Below, in pieces: positions 52,652-61,072 of a DNA stretch of 64,000 bases (position 1 is its first letter; each line of letters begins with the position of its first letter). Below the pieces are notes generated by a model. The model ran no database searches and was not told the origin of the DNA. It worked only from the letters and a program-made list of their open reading frames with translations. A program made the translations under genes and the position numbers. Origin of the DNA: DASVWZ01 sp036392935 (lineage in GTDB: Bacteria; Acidobacteriota; Terriglobia; Terriglobales; Acidobacteriaceae); contig DASVWZ010000147.1 in the NCBI GenBank assembly GCA_036392935.1, forward strand, positions 6,035 through 70,034, in the 5' to 3' direction.

Positions 52652-53074
52652 TTGAATAGTGCGCAAGCCAATTCGACCATTACCACCGTCCCCGGCGTCC
52701 CGATGAAGGGGGTCTGGACCACAATCCGCGATTACATTCTTTGGTCCTACGAGCGCGGGACCATCCAGTATGACGTGATGGTCACACTCATTCTGCTGTT
52801 TGTTTTTCTCTCGCCTTATTGGATCAACTATCGAGACAAACCGGTGGAGCATAATCCACATCGAACCGGGGTGGTCGTTACAACCGACGGCAAGGGCGGT
52901 TTCATCTACCAAATTGAAGCCCGCGCCGTGAATGGCCAGGACGATAAAGCGATCCGAAGTCAACTGCTCAGCGTGATCGAGCCAATAGCGGGCGAAGTCA
53001 CGATTTCCAATTATGAAGCTGTGCGCGACCAAGCAGGAAACGTTCAAGCCTACAAAGTTTGGGTACAGCGGTAG
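52652..53074 (+). CDS. Small single-pass membrane protein of unknown function
   Basis: 140 aa from TTG 52652; ATG 52703 (residue 18) is an alternative, and neither has a clear ribosome-binding site. One membrane helix at ~43-60 (VMVTLILLFVFLSPYWINY) and a ~75-residue soluble domain with the pattern VVVTTDGKGGFIYQIEARAV then VIEPIAGEVTISNYEAVRD. The shape resembles ExbD-like single-pass proteins only in layout. The stop is 4 bp before the LolA-like gene, so the two are very likely co-transcribed. Confidence 0.7.
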   Translation: MNSAQANSTITTVPGVPMKGVWTTIRDYILWSYERGTIQYDVMVTLILLFVFLSPYWINYRDKPVEHNPHRTGVVVTTDGKGGFIYQIEARAVNGQDDKAIRSQLLSVIEPIAGEVTISNYEAVRDQAGNVQAYKVWVQR

Positions 53075-53078
53075 GCTT

Positions 53079-53762
53079 ATGAAACTTTCCTGGCTGTTTG
53101 CGGTCGTCGCGTTCAGTGCTCTTGTCGCCTCGCCAGCTTCTGCACAGCAGTCGCCGCTCGATCAGGCCGTTGCCAGCATGGATCGCGCCTCCGACAATTT
53201 TCGTTCTACTGAAGCCAGCTTTGTGTGGAATCAGTACACGAAAGTTGTCGACGACATGAACACACAAAAAGGCAAAGTCTATTTCCGCCGCACTGGCAAC
53301 GGCGTCGAGATGGCAGCCAATCTAACCGACCCCAGTCCCGAGCAGATTCTCTTTCAGAACGGCAAGGTGCAGCTCTACCGGCCATCCATCGAGCAGGTAA
53401 CGGTCTACAACGCCGGCCAAAATCGCGCGGCGGTTGAGAGCTTTCTGGTCCTCGGTTTCGGGGGCAGCGGCAAAGACATGATGAAAACTTTCGACGTCAG
53501 CTACCTCGGCAGCGAGAACGTCGACGGGGTAAGTACGACCAAGCTGCAACTGGTGCCAAAGTCGGACAGGATTAGAAATACTTTCGATCACATCGTGCTG
53601 TGGATCGATCCCGCCCGAGGCATCTCTATTCAGCAGCAGTTCATTACCCCCAACGGCGACTACAAGCTGGCGAAATATTCTGACATCAAGTTGAATGGGA
53701 AAATTAGCGACGACGCTTTTAGGCTGAAAACCACATCGAAAACCAAGTTCGTCTCACCTTAA
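53079..53762 (+). CDS. LolA-like outer-membrane lipoprotein-sorting protein
   Basis: 227 aa from ATG 53079, chosen because a signal peptide (LSWLFAVVAFSALVASPASA) starts there; the frame is open 66 nt further up, inside the preceding gene. The mature part has the LolA/LolB half-barrel pattern: ASFVWNQYTKVVDDM, KGKVYFRRTGNGVEM, IEQVTVYNAGQN, HIVLWIDPARGISIQQQF and KLAKYSDIKLNG. Probably a periplasmic lipid or lipoprotein carrier of the LolA superfamily, not certainly LolA itself. Confidence 0.82.
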   Translation: MKLSWLFAVVAFSALVASPASAQQSPLDQAVASMDRASDNFRSTEASFVWNQYTKVVDDMNTQKGKVYFRRTGNGVEMAANLTDPSPEQILFQNGKVQLYRPSIEQVTVYNAGQNRAAVESFLVLGFGGSGKDMMKTFDVSYLGSENVDGVSTTKLQLVPKSDRIRNTFDHIVLWIDPARGISIQQQFITPNGDYKLAKYSDIKLNGKISDDAFRLKTTSKTKFVSP

Positions 53763-53960
53763 AAGCGCTTGCGGATTCACAGTCGCAGCCGCAATCCTAA
53801 TCAATAGCTAAACCTAAGCAATCCTGTCACTTACAGGCGTCACCAAGTAACATCGCGAACCACAACTCAAGCGTTGTTCGACAGTTTTTTGGGCTGAAAA
53901 AATGGCTTCACAGGGTATACTCAACCTTAGTTGCATTAATTCCGCAGGAATTGTCATCGA
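53763..53960. other. Spacer with a candidate -10
   Basis: No gene. TATACT (53916-53921) lies 39 nt before the next ATG and may be its -10; no good -35 is seen. Confidence 0.3.
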
Positions 53961-54179
53961 ATGGCGAAAGTTCTTACCATACCAGTCGCTCCTAAAATCC
54001 AAGGGCCAAAACGGCGTGAGCGGGTCTCCGACGCGCGTTACGTCGAAGGACAGAAGTTGCTGGTGGAGGCCCTGAAATACCTCACCAAGGCCGATCCTGT
54101 TTCCAATCGCGACGCCATCGCGCTGCTCTCCGAGCACGTGCGCACACGCTTCCGCATGACCGATTCACCGCTGGCCTAG
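53961..54179 (+). CDS. Small basic hypothetical protein
   Basis: 72 aa, pI clearly basic. AGGAA lies ~10 nt before the ATG and a TATACT box further up. The N-terminus is Pro/Lys/Arg-rich (IPVAPKIQGPKRRERVSDARY); the rest is helical (KLLVEALKYLTKADPVSN; AIALLSEHVRTRF). No family recognised. The last 15 bases overlap the 3' end of the convergent glycosyltransferase gene, so the two transcripts pair at their ends. Confidence 0.6.
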   Translation: MAKVLTIPVAPKIQGPKRRERVSDARYVEGQKLLVEALKYLTKADPVSNRDAIALLSEHVRTRFRMTDSPLA

Positions 54180-55667
54180 CGTAGGACTTGCGCTCGAAAG
54201 AAATACCTTACGCCGCTCAAACAACGCGCTCGCCAGCACAATCACCACCGGATAAACTTCCAGCGTATATCGCGGCTCCGGGTTCTCCAGAGTCCCTAAA
54301 AACAGGGTGCGCAAGAAGACAAACAACACCAACAATCCCAGATGCGGCGTCATCCTCGCTCGCACCCATCCCGCGCACGCAGATGCAATGTATAGCAAGT
54401 TGAGTACGCCAAAAACGATGGTCGTCCATAGCCACTTGCGATAATCATCGAACTCCCACCATCGCTGATTGCACGGCAACAGCTCAGTCCTCGGACGCAG
54501 CCACATGCTTGCCATTCTCAAAGCCGGCAGCCACACGTAGTACCGCAGGGGCGCGTCGTGAATACGCTGGCGAGCCAACGCTGCAAATTGCGCATCCAGC
54601 GTAGGATCGACTTGCAGGGCGTGATTGTACTGATCAACCAGCTGCTGTGTCTCGTCCATTTGATCATCCGAATCGAAAGCTCGGTTAGGAAGGTTGTCAG
54701 GATCAATCGCGATCCCCGGCACCATCCAGTAGATTTCTTCGTTGGAAACGTAATCGGCGATCCAGGTTTTCACCCAACGATTGAATCCGGCTGGAACGTA
54801 AGTGTCCGGCTCGTTGGCGTAGCGTGGCGCGAGTGGCTGGAATCGGTGCAGGCTGATCAAGTTTCGCACCGTCCACGGAAGCAGCGTTGCAGCGCAAGCC
54901 AGTATTAAGATAGTCCCCGCGTTCAACAGCCTCAGGGCCGAAGCCTCCCCGTGCTTTCGAACAATCGTGTACACAATCCAAATCAGAAAGGCAGCCAACA
55001 ACAATATCCCGTCCGGTCGAATTAACGTGCATGCTCCAACCGCCAGCCCGCATCCGAGCCAAAGAAGATTAATTCGCCGTCCACCCGCGCTCCGGTCTAA
55101 AGCCTGCAACGCTGCGACTGCAAAATCCAACGCCAGCGCAGTGAACAAAATCTCCAACGTCTCCGTCAGTGCGGCGGCGGCGTAGTTGGCAAGAAACGGA
55201 CACAACGCCGCCAGCAGGAATGCGACCTTCGCGGCGCGCGCAGAAAACAGCCGCAGCACCAGATCCGCAACTACAAAGCATGTGCCGAGATCGATCAGTA
55301 TCTGAACCACCAGAGCCGCACGATAGTGCTCCATTCCAAAGATGGCGAAAATTGCCGCCAGAAACGCCGGATATCCCGGCAACCGGATGTCGGTCGCGAC
55401 AATCTGACCAAACTCGGTTTGTCCGTAAACACCATGCTGCAGCCAGTTCTTGGCAATATCGCCGTAGACGAACGAATCGGCGGTGATCGATGGGAACCAC
55501 CGCAGAAAGAAGATACGCAAGGCCAGTCCGGCAAGGGTCGCAAGCACAAAAAACCGCGCGTGTTTGTGCAGGATTTCGCGCAAAGAGGAATATACCGTGT
55601 TTTGATCGCGCCACGTCAGCGCCCGTTGACCCCGCATAGGTCGCGGCTTAGGATGAAATGAGTTCAT
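54165..55667 (-). CDS. GT-C family (PMT_2/ArnT-like) glycosyltransferase
   Basis: 500 aa, ~11 membrane helices. The first extracytoplasmic loop has SITADSFVYGDIAKNWL with the catalytic-type Asp, then DIRLPGYPAFLAAIFAIFG, a PMT_2 hallmark. It would move a sugar from a polyprenyl-phosphate carrier to a lipid or protein on the outer face of the inner membrane. Divergent from the large deacetylase/GT2 gene (3 bp between starts), which suggests a shared surface-glycan role. Confidence 0.87.
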   Translation of the reverse strand: MNSFHPKPRPMRGQRALTWRDQNTVYSSLREILHKHARFFVLATLAGLALRIFFLRWFPSITADSFVYGDIAKNWLQHGVYGQTEFGQIVATDIRLPGYPAFLAAIFAIFGMEHYRAALVVQILIDLGTCFVVADLVLRLFSARAAKVAFLLAALCPFLANYAAAALTETLEILFTALALDFAVAALQALDRSAGGRRINLLWLGCGLAVGACTLIRPDGILLLAAFLIWIVYTIVRKHGEASALRLLNAGTILILACAATLLPWTVRNLISLHRFQPLAPRYANEPDTYVPAGFNRWVKTWIADYVSNEEIYWMVPGIAIDPDNLPNRAFDSDDQMDETQQLVDQYNHALQVDPTLDAQFAALARQRIHDAPLRYYVWLPALRMASMWLRPRTELLPCNQRWWEFDDYRKWLWTTIVFGVLNLLYIASACAGWVRARMTPHLGLLVLFVFLRTLFLGTLENPEPRYTLEVYPVVIVLASALFERRKVFLSSASPTLGQR

Positions 55668-55670
55668 CTC

Positions 55671-58600
55671 ATGGCTCAGCCTGTTTTTTACGATCCGCGG
55701 CAGGCCCGCTGGAAGCGGCTTCGGCGCCTGTTTGACGCGCTCGGCGTCGCTTTCATGCTGCTCACAATCTTTTTTATTTATAACGCCCTGCGTGGCGAAA
55801 AATTACCCGAACTCACGCTTTCCTGGCAAAAGCGGCCTTATCGCGGTCTCACCGAGCTTGAGAAAGAAAAGATCAAAGAGCGCCAGAAGAAATTGGCCGC
55901 GGCCAGGCACGCGCGCCCTAAAAAGGGTCCCGGCTCGCAGGTTCAGCTCAACTCCGAAGAGGGCGCTCGCGCCGCTTTTTATGTCTCCTGGGATGCCGCC
56001 AGCTTCTCCTCGCTGAGGGAATACGCCAAACAAGTTGACTTCCTGTATCCCGAATGGCTGCACGTGCTCGATTCCGACGGCACCGTGCAGGCGATTGACG
56101 AGGACACCAGCAAATTTTTTAACGTCGTCGACGGCTCAACCGTTCGTCCCGTTGATCCCAAGGTCATGTCGTTTGTGAAAACCGAAGACCCGGAGATGGA
56201 AGTGTTTCCGATGGTCAACAATTCTGACGGCGCCAACTGGGTCGACATCAGTGCGTTCCTAAACGATTCCGACGCACGGGAGCATTTCCGCCAGCAGATC
56301 ATGGCCTTCCTCGCCGCTGACCGCTATCACGGCCTGATGGTCGACTTCGAAGATTTCCCCGCCAAAGGTCAAAAAGGTTTCAACGCCCTGCTCGCCGATC
56401 TTTCGCAGGATCTCCACGCCAAGGGCATGAAGCTCTATGTCAGCGTCCAGCCGCGCAACATGGAGTTCGACTACAAAGCCATCTCCATCGCCGCCGACGG
56501 CGTGGTCGTCATGGATTATGATGAGCACTATCCCGGTGGGCCGGCTGGCCCCATCGCATCGCAGGATTGGTTCGTCAACAACCTCGAAGTGGCCAAACAG
56601 AATATTCCGCCGCAAAAATTCATCTGCGCCATCGGCAATTACGGCTATGACTTTCCCCAGCGTCTGAAAAACGGCAAGCTTCCGCCCGGCCAGAAGGAAA
56701 CCAACCAGGCCGTTCAGGATGCCTGGCTCGCCGCGCGCGACTCCGACTCCAGCGTCGACTTCGACGATGACTCCATGAACCCGCACGTCAGCTACGAAGA
56801 CGAGCACAACACCCAACACGAGATCTGGTTTCTCGACGCGGTTACTGCACTCAACCAGATGCGCGCTGCACAAACGTTGGGCATTCAAACCTTCGCGCTT
56901 TGGCGGCTCGGTTCCGAGGATCGCTCGCTGTGGAAAGTTTGGGACGTACCCGGCGAAGCCGGAGCCACCGACAAGCTGAAAGACGTTCCGCCCAGCGACG
57001 ACGTCGACATGGAAGGCACCGGCGAAATCTTTCGCATCGAAGCCCAACCCGCGAACGGCGTCCGTTACATTGAGATCGACAAAGACAGTGGGTTCATCAC
57101 CGACGAAAATCTGGATCCTCTGCCCCAACCCTGGCGCGTGGCGCGCTATGGTTACAACCCGAATCAGGTCGCAATCACCTTCGACGACGGCCCCGATCCC
57201 AACTGGACGCCGAAAATGCTCGATGTCCTAAAGGATAAGAATGCTCCCGCAACTTTCTTTCTCATCGGCATCCAGGCCGATCGTTTTCCAGAAATAACCT
57301 CGCGCATCTACAACGAAGGCCACGAAATCGGCAATCATACCTTCACGCATCCTGACATCAGCAACCTCTCCAACCGGATGATCCGGCTCGAAGTAAATCT
57401 CACCGAGAAATTATTTGTCAGCCGCCTCGGCATTCGCACCATCCTCTTTCGCCCGCCCTATTCCATCGACCAGGAACCCGATACCGCCGATGAAGTTCGG
57501 CCATTGCTGGTTCCGCAGGAGATGGGCTACATCACCATTGGCGACAAAATCGATCCCAACGACTGGCGGGAGGATCCCCGGCCAACCGGTGAACAAATCG
57601 CCCAGCGTGTCATTACGCATCTTCCGCCCTGCGGCGCTGATACTCGTTTCTGCGGCAGCATTATTCTTCTGCACGATGGTGGTGGCGACCGCAGCCAGAC
57701 CGTCGACGCGCTGCCTGCCATCATCGACGGCGTTCGCGCCAAAGGATTGCAGATCGTCCCGCTCTACGACCTGCTCGACAAAACCAAAGCCGACGTCATG
57801 CCGCCCATCCCCGCGGACGAGCGCTGGGCCGCCCACATCGACTGGCTTGGCTTCGAGCTATGGGACATCGCCAGCAACGGCATGGTTCTAATTTTCTTTA
57901 TCGGCGACTTGCTGATGACCGGAAGGCTCTTATTCATCGGAATCTTCGCGATTTACGATCGTTTGCGCAAGCCACATTACGGTCGCGCCACCGCTGCCGA
58001 AGCTGCGCTTTACAAGCCGAAAGTGGCCGTGCTGATTCCCGCCTATAATGAAGAAAAAGTTATCGAGCGAACCGTACGGGCTGTCTTGGCATCCGATTAC
58101 CCCGAACTTCGAGTCATCGTCATCGACGACGGATCGAAAGATCGAACTCTCGAAGTGCTCCGCGGTGCTTTTGCTGAAGAACGCGCTGACGAACGCGTCA
58201 TCGTGCTCACCAAGCCCAACGGCGGGAAGGCTGCAGCGCTCAACTACGGCCTCGACCATCTGCATGACGAAGAAGTGTTCGTCGGCATCGACGCCGATAC
58301 TGTCATCGATCACCGCGCCATCAGCCGGCTGGTCCCGCATTTCGTCAATCCTGAGGTCGGTGCCGTTGCCGGAAACGCCAAAGTCGGCAACCGCATAAAT
58401 CTTTGGACTCGCTGGCAGGCCCTTGAATACATCACCAGCCAGAACTTCGAACGCCGTGCCCTGAATACGCTCGGCGCAGTCAGCGTCGTTCCCGGCGCAA
58501 TCGGGGCTTGGCGAACCGCTGCGGTTCGCGAAATGGGCGGCTACCACACTGACACCGTCGCCGAAGATGCCGATCTGACCATGGCTTTGCTTCGCGCGGG

Positions 58601-59183
58601 CTATCGCGTTGAGTATGACGATCTCGCTCTCGCTTACACAGAGGCGCCAAGCAGCGCGCGAGGCCTTATGCGGCAACGATTCCGCTGGTCGTTCGGAATC
58701 TTGCAGGCGGTCTGGAAACATCGCGGCGTCTTCGCCCGCAAAGGCGTGCTCGGCTGGGTCGCTCTGCCGAATATTTTGATCTTCCAGATCCTGCTGCCGT
58801 TGGTTTCCCCATTCATCGACCTTACGTTTATAGGCTTTACCGGATGGTACTTTTTGCAAAAATACTTTCATCCCGAATCGACCGACCCCGCCAGCTTCCA
58901 CCGCCTTGTCCTGTTTTTCGCTCTCTTCCTGATTATCGACTTCATCACCTCGGCCATCGCTTTCGCACTCGAGCGCCGCCAGCCTGAAGCGCGCGAAGAC
59001 GTTGGCTTGCTCACCCAGGTCTGGCTGCAGCGTTTCGCTTATCGCCAGTTGTTTTCGATTGTGCTCTTCCGCACTTTGAAACGGGCCATCTCCGGCAAAT
59101 CCTTCGCTTGGGATAAGCTCGAGCGCACCGCCAAACTCAGCATCAAGACCCCCGAAACCCGCGAATCGGTCGACGTTCGGTAA
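55671..59183 (+). CDS. Three-enzyme fusion: GH18-like, polysaccharide deacetylase, GT2 synthase
   Basis: 1170 aa. One N-terminal membrane helix (~15-40). GH18-like barrel ~95-430 with LMVDFEDFP (Asp225, Glu227) in the place of the catalytic DxxDxDxE. NodB deacetylase ~495-715: TFDDGPDP (Asp505/506) and HTFTHPD (His556, His560) metal site. A membrane helix (~745-765) leads to a processive GT2 domain (from 784): AVLIPAYNEE, DAD at 874-876, EDAD at 965-968, QRFRW at 1002-1006, then three C-terminal helices. It combines the roles split between PgaB and PgaC: making and de-N-acetylating a GlcNAc-type polymer across the membrane. The polymer's identity is inference. Confidence 0.92.
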   Translation: MAQPVFYDPRQARWKRLRRLFDALGVAFMLLTIFFIYNALRGEKLPELTLSWQKRPYRGLTELEKEKIKERQKKLAAARHARPKKGPGSQVQLNSEEGARAAFYVSWDAASFSSLREYAKQVDFLYPEWLHVLDSDGTVQAIDEDTSKFFNVVDGSTVRPVDPKVMSFVKTEDPEMEVFPMVNNSDGANWVDISAFLNDSDAREHFRQQIMAFLAADRYHGLMVDFEDFPAKGQKGFNALLADLSQDLHAKGMKLYVSVQPRNMEFDYKAISIAADGVVVMDYDEHYPGGPAGPIASQDWFVNNLEVAKQNIPPQKFICAIGNYGYDFPQRLKNGKLPPGQKETNQAVQDAWLAARDSDSSVDFDDDSMNPHVSYEDEHNTQHEIWFLDAVTALNQMRAAQTLGIQTFALWRLGSEDRSLWKVWDVPGEAGATDKLKDVPPSDDVDMEGTGEIFRIEAQPANGVRYIEIDKDSGFITDENLDPLPQPWRVARYGYNPNQVAITFDDGPDPNWTPKMLDVLKDKNAPATFFLIGIQADRFPEITSRIYNEGHEIGNHTFTHPDISNLSNRMIRLEVNLTEKLFVSRLGIRTILFRPPYSIDQEPDTADEVRPLLVPQEMGYITIGDKIDPNDWREDPRPTGEQIAQRVITHLPPCGADTRFCGSIILLHDGGGDRSQTVDALPAIIDGVRAKGLQIVPLYDLLDKTKADVMPPIPADERWAAHIDWLGFELWDIASNGMVLIFFIGDLLMTGRLLFIGIFAIYDRLRKPHYGRATAAEAALYKPKVAVLIPAYNEEKVIERTVRAVLASDYPELRVIVIDDGSKDRTLEVLRGAFAEERADERVIVLTKPNGGKAAALNYGLDHLHDEEVFVGIDADTVIDHRAISRLVPHFVNPEVGAVAGNAKVGNRINLWTRWQALEYITSQNFERRALNTLGAVSVVPGAIGAWRTAAVREMGGYHTDTVAEDADLTMALLRAGYRVEYDDLALAYTEAPSSARGLMRQRFRWSFGILQAVWKHRGVFARKGVLGWVALPNILIFQILLPLVSPFIDLTFIGFTGWYFLQKYFHPESTDPASFHRLVLFFALFLIIDFITSAIAFALERRQPEAREDVGLLTQVWLQRFAYRQLFSIVLFRTLKRAISGKSFAWDKLERTAKLSIKTPETRESVDVR

Positions 59184-59270
59184 CTAGCGCTAACCGTCAC
59201 CCCACCCTATGACCGCCATCACAGACACCCGCTCGCACCCCGGTGTGTCCTGAAAATGGAGAGTCTCGTT

Positions 59271-60644
59271 ATGGCCAGGACCATCATTGAGCCGTTTCGC
59301 ATCAAGAGCATCGAACCCATCCGCTGGACCACCCGCGAACAGCGCGAAGAATTGCTGCGCGCAGCTTACTACAATCTTTTTCTTCTGCCGGCCGACGATG
59401 TCCTCATCGATCTCCTCACCGACTCGGGTACCGGCGCCATGTCGACCAATCAGTGGGCCGCCATTATGCAGGGCGATGAGAGCTACGCGGGCAGCCGTAG
59501 CTATGACCGCTTCCGCGATTCCATCCGCGAAATCGTCGGATATCGGCATGTGATCCCTACTCATCAGGGCCGCGCGGCCGAACGCATTCTGTTCAACGTG
59601 ATGTGCAGGCGTGGCGACGTCGTCCCCAACAACACGCACTTCGACACAACCCGCGCCAACGTTGAATTCGTGGGCGCCGAGGCCCGTGACCTCGTTATTG
59701 CTGAAGGCAAGCAGCCTGGCCTGGTCCATCCATTCAAAGGCAACATGGATGTCGACGCCCTCGAGGCATTAATAAAAGAAGTGGGGCGCGAGCGAATTCC
59801 TCTGGTCATGCTGACTGTCACCAACAACTCTGGCGGCGGGCAGCCTGTCTCGATGGAAAATATCAAAGCGGTGAGCGCGGTCTGCCGACGTTCCAGAATT
59901 CCGCTTTACTTCGACGCCTGCCGTTTTGCTGAGAATGCATATTTCATCAAACTGCGCGAGCCGGGATACGAATCGAAAACTCCCAAAGAAATCGCGCAGA
60001 AAATGTTCAGCTATGGCGACGGTTGCACCATGTCAGCAAAGAAAGACGGCATGGCCAACATCGGCGGATTCCTTTGCACCAATGACGATCTGCTCGCCCA
60101 GCAGGAAAAAGACCTGCTGATTCTGACCGAAGGCTACCCCACTTACGGTGGACTCGCCGGACGCGACCTCGAAGCCATCGCCGTCGGGGTGCAGGAAGCG
60201 CTCGAAGAAGATTATTTGCGCTATCGCATCGCTTCGACTGCATATCTCGGTAATCACATCGCAGAGCAAGGCGTACCGATCGTTCAGCCGCCCGGCGGTC
60301 ACGCCGTCTACATCGATGCCCGCGCTTTTTTACCGCATATTCCGCTCGATCAGTTTCCCGGCGTTGCGCTCGCCGCTGAGTTGTATCTCGCAGGGGGCAT
60401 TCGCTCGGTCGAGATCGGTTCGCTCATGTTCGGCGCAGCAGCAAAAATGGATCTGGTTCGGCTGGCCATTCCGCGCCGCGTTTATACCCAAAGCCACATC
60501 GATTATGTGGTCGAGGTGATTCTGGAAGTCTGGAAAAACCGCAGCCAAATCTGCGGCATGAAATTGGCCTATGAAGCGCCATTTCTGCGGCATTTTACTG
60601 CCCGGTTGGAGCCGGTGGAGCAACCGGTCGCGGTTCGGACTTGA
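59271..60644 (+). CDS. tnaA: Tryptophanase
   Basis: 457 aa from ATG 59271 (GGAGAG 7 nt upstream; a second ATG lies 15 nt earlier). Beta-eliminating lyase family: LTDSGTGAMS, GDESYAGSRSYDRF, FDACRFAENAYFIK and the PLP-Lys motif MSAKKDGMANIGGF (Lys257/258). Tryptophanase is favoured over tyrosine phenol-lyase because the C-terminus reads LRHFTARLEP with His where TPL has Phe, and RSVEIGSLMFG lacks the TPL-specific Arg. It splits tryptophan into indole, pyruvate and ammonia. No tnaC-like leader peptide or tnaB permease is visible. Confidence 0.9.
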   Translation: MARTIIEPFRIKSIEPIRWTTREQREELLRAAYYNLFLLPADDVLIDLLTDSGTGAMSTNQWAAIMQGDESYAGSRSYDRFRDSIREIVGYRHVIPTHQGRAAERILFNVMCRRGDVVPNNTHFDTTRANVEFVGAEARDLVIAEGKQPGLVHPFKGNMDVDALEALIKEVGRERIPLVMLTVTNNSGGGQPVSMENIKAVSAVCRRSRIPLYFDACRFAENAYFIKLREPGYESKTPKEIAQKMFSYGDGCTMSAKKDGMANIGGFLCTNDDLLAQQEKDLLILTEGYPTYGGLAGRDLEAIAVGVQEALEEDYLRYRIASTAYLGNHIAEQGVPIVQPPGGHAVYIDARAFLPHIPLDQFPGVALAAELYLAGGIRSVEIGSLMFGAAAKMDLVRLAIPRRVYTQSHIDYVVEVILEVWKNRSQICGMKLAYEAPFLRHFTARLEPVEQPVAVRT

Positions 60645-60653
60645 CCCTCCATC

Positions 60654-60935
60654 TTAGGCGAGTCGGCCGACGATTTGAGATTCGATGTACTGATACTTCA
60701 CCTCCCGCAGCGCAGCAAGCAGGTTCCGGTCCTCGGCCTCCTCACCCTCCCGAAGCTCGTGGGACGCCCGGCCCTCAACGAGCCGGCGAAATCTGTTCCC
60801 TTCGTGGAAGTAGTTGCAATACCACTCGTCGCCCGAGACGTCTTTGAGCCAAAAATCGCCATTCATCTCATACTTGACGAGAGCCCGAAACCCCGTGGTC
60901 GTCGTCAACGTCACAACGCGAAAATCGTTCACCAT
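60654..60935 (-). CDS. Small hypothetical protein
   Basis: 93 aa with GGAGG 4 nt before the ATG, so very likely a gene. An N-terminal beta-type part (FRVVTLTTTTGFRALVKYE) is followed by aromatic residues (FWLKDVSGDEWYCNYFHEG) and a charged helix (SHELREGEEAEDRNLLAALRE region). No family recognised. Convergent with tnaA, 9 bp between stops. Confidence 0.7.
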   Translation of the reverse strand: MVNDFRVVTLTTTTGFRALVKYEMNGDFWLKDVSGDEWYCNYFHEGNRFRRLVEGRASHELREGEEAEDRNLLAALREVKYQYIESQIVGRLA

Positions 60936-61072
60936 AAAGCCTCCATTCCTTTACGCTATATCAAACAAGGGCAACCTTCCCACCGGCTAGCCTTCCCGGT
61001 GCTACAATTGCTGCTTCGCCGCGTGTGTCCGCGGCATCTATATAGCTTCACGCCCTGATTGGAGAGATTCCT

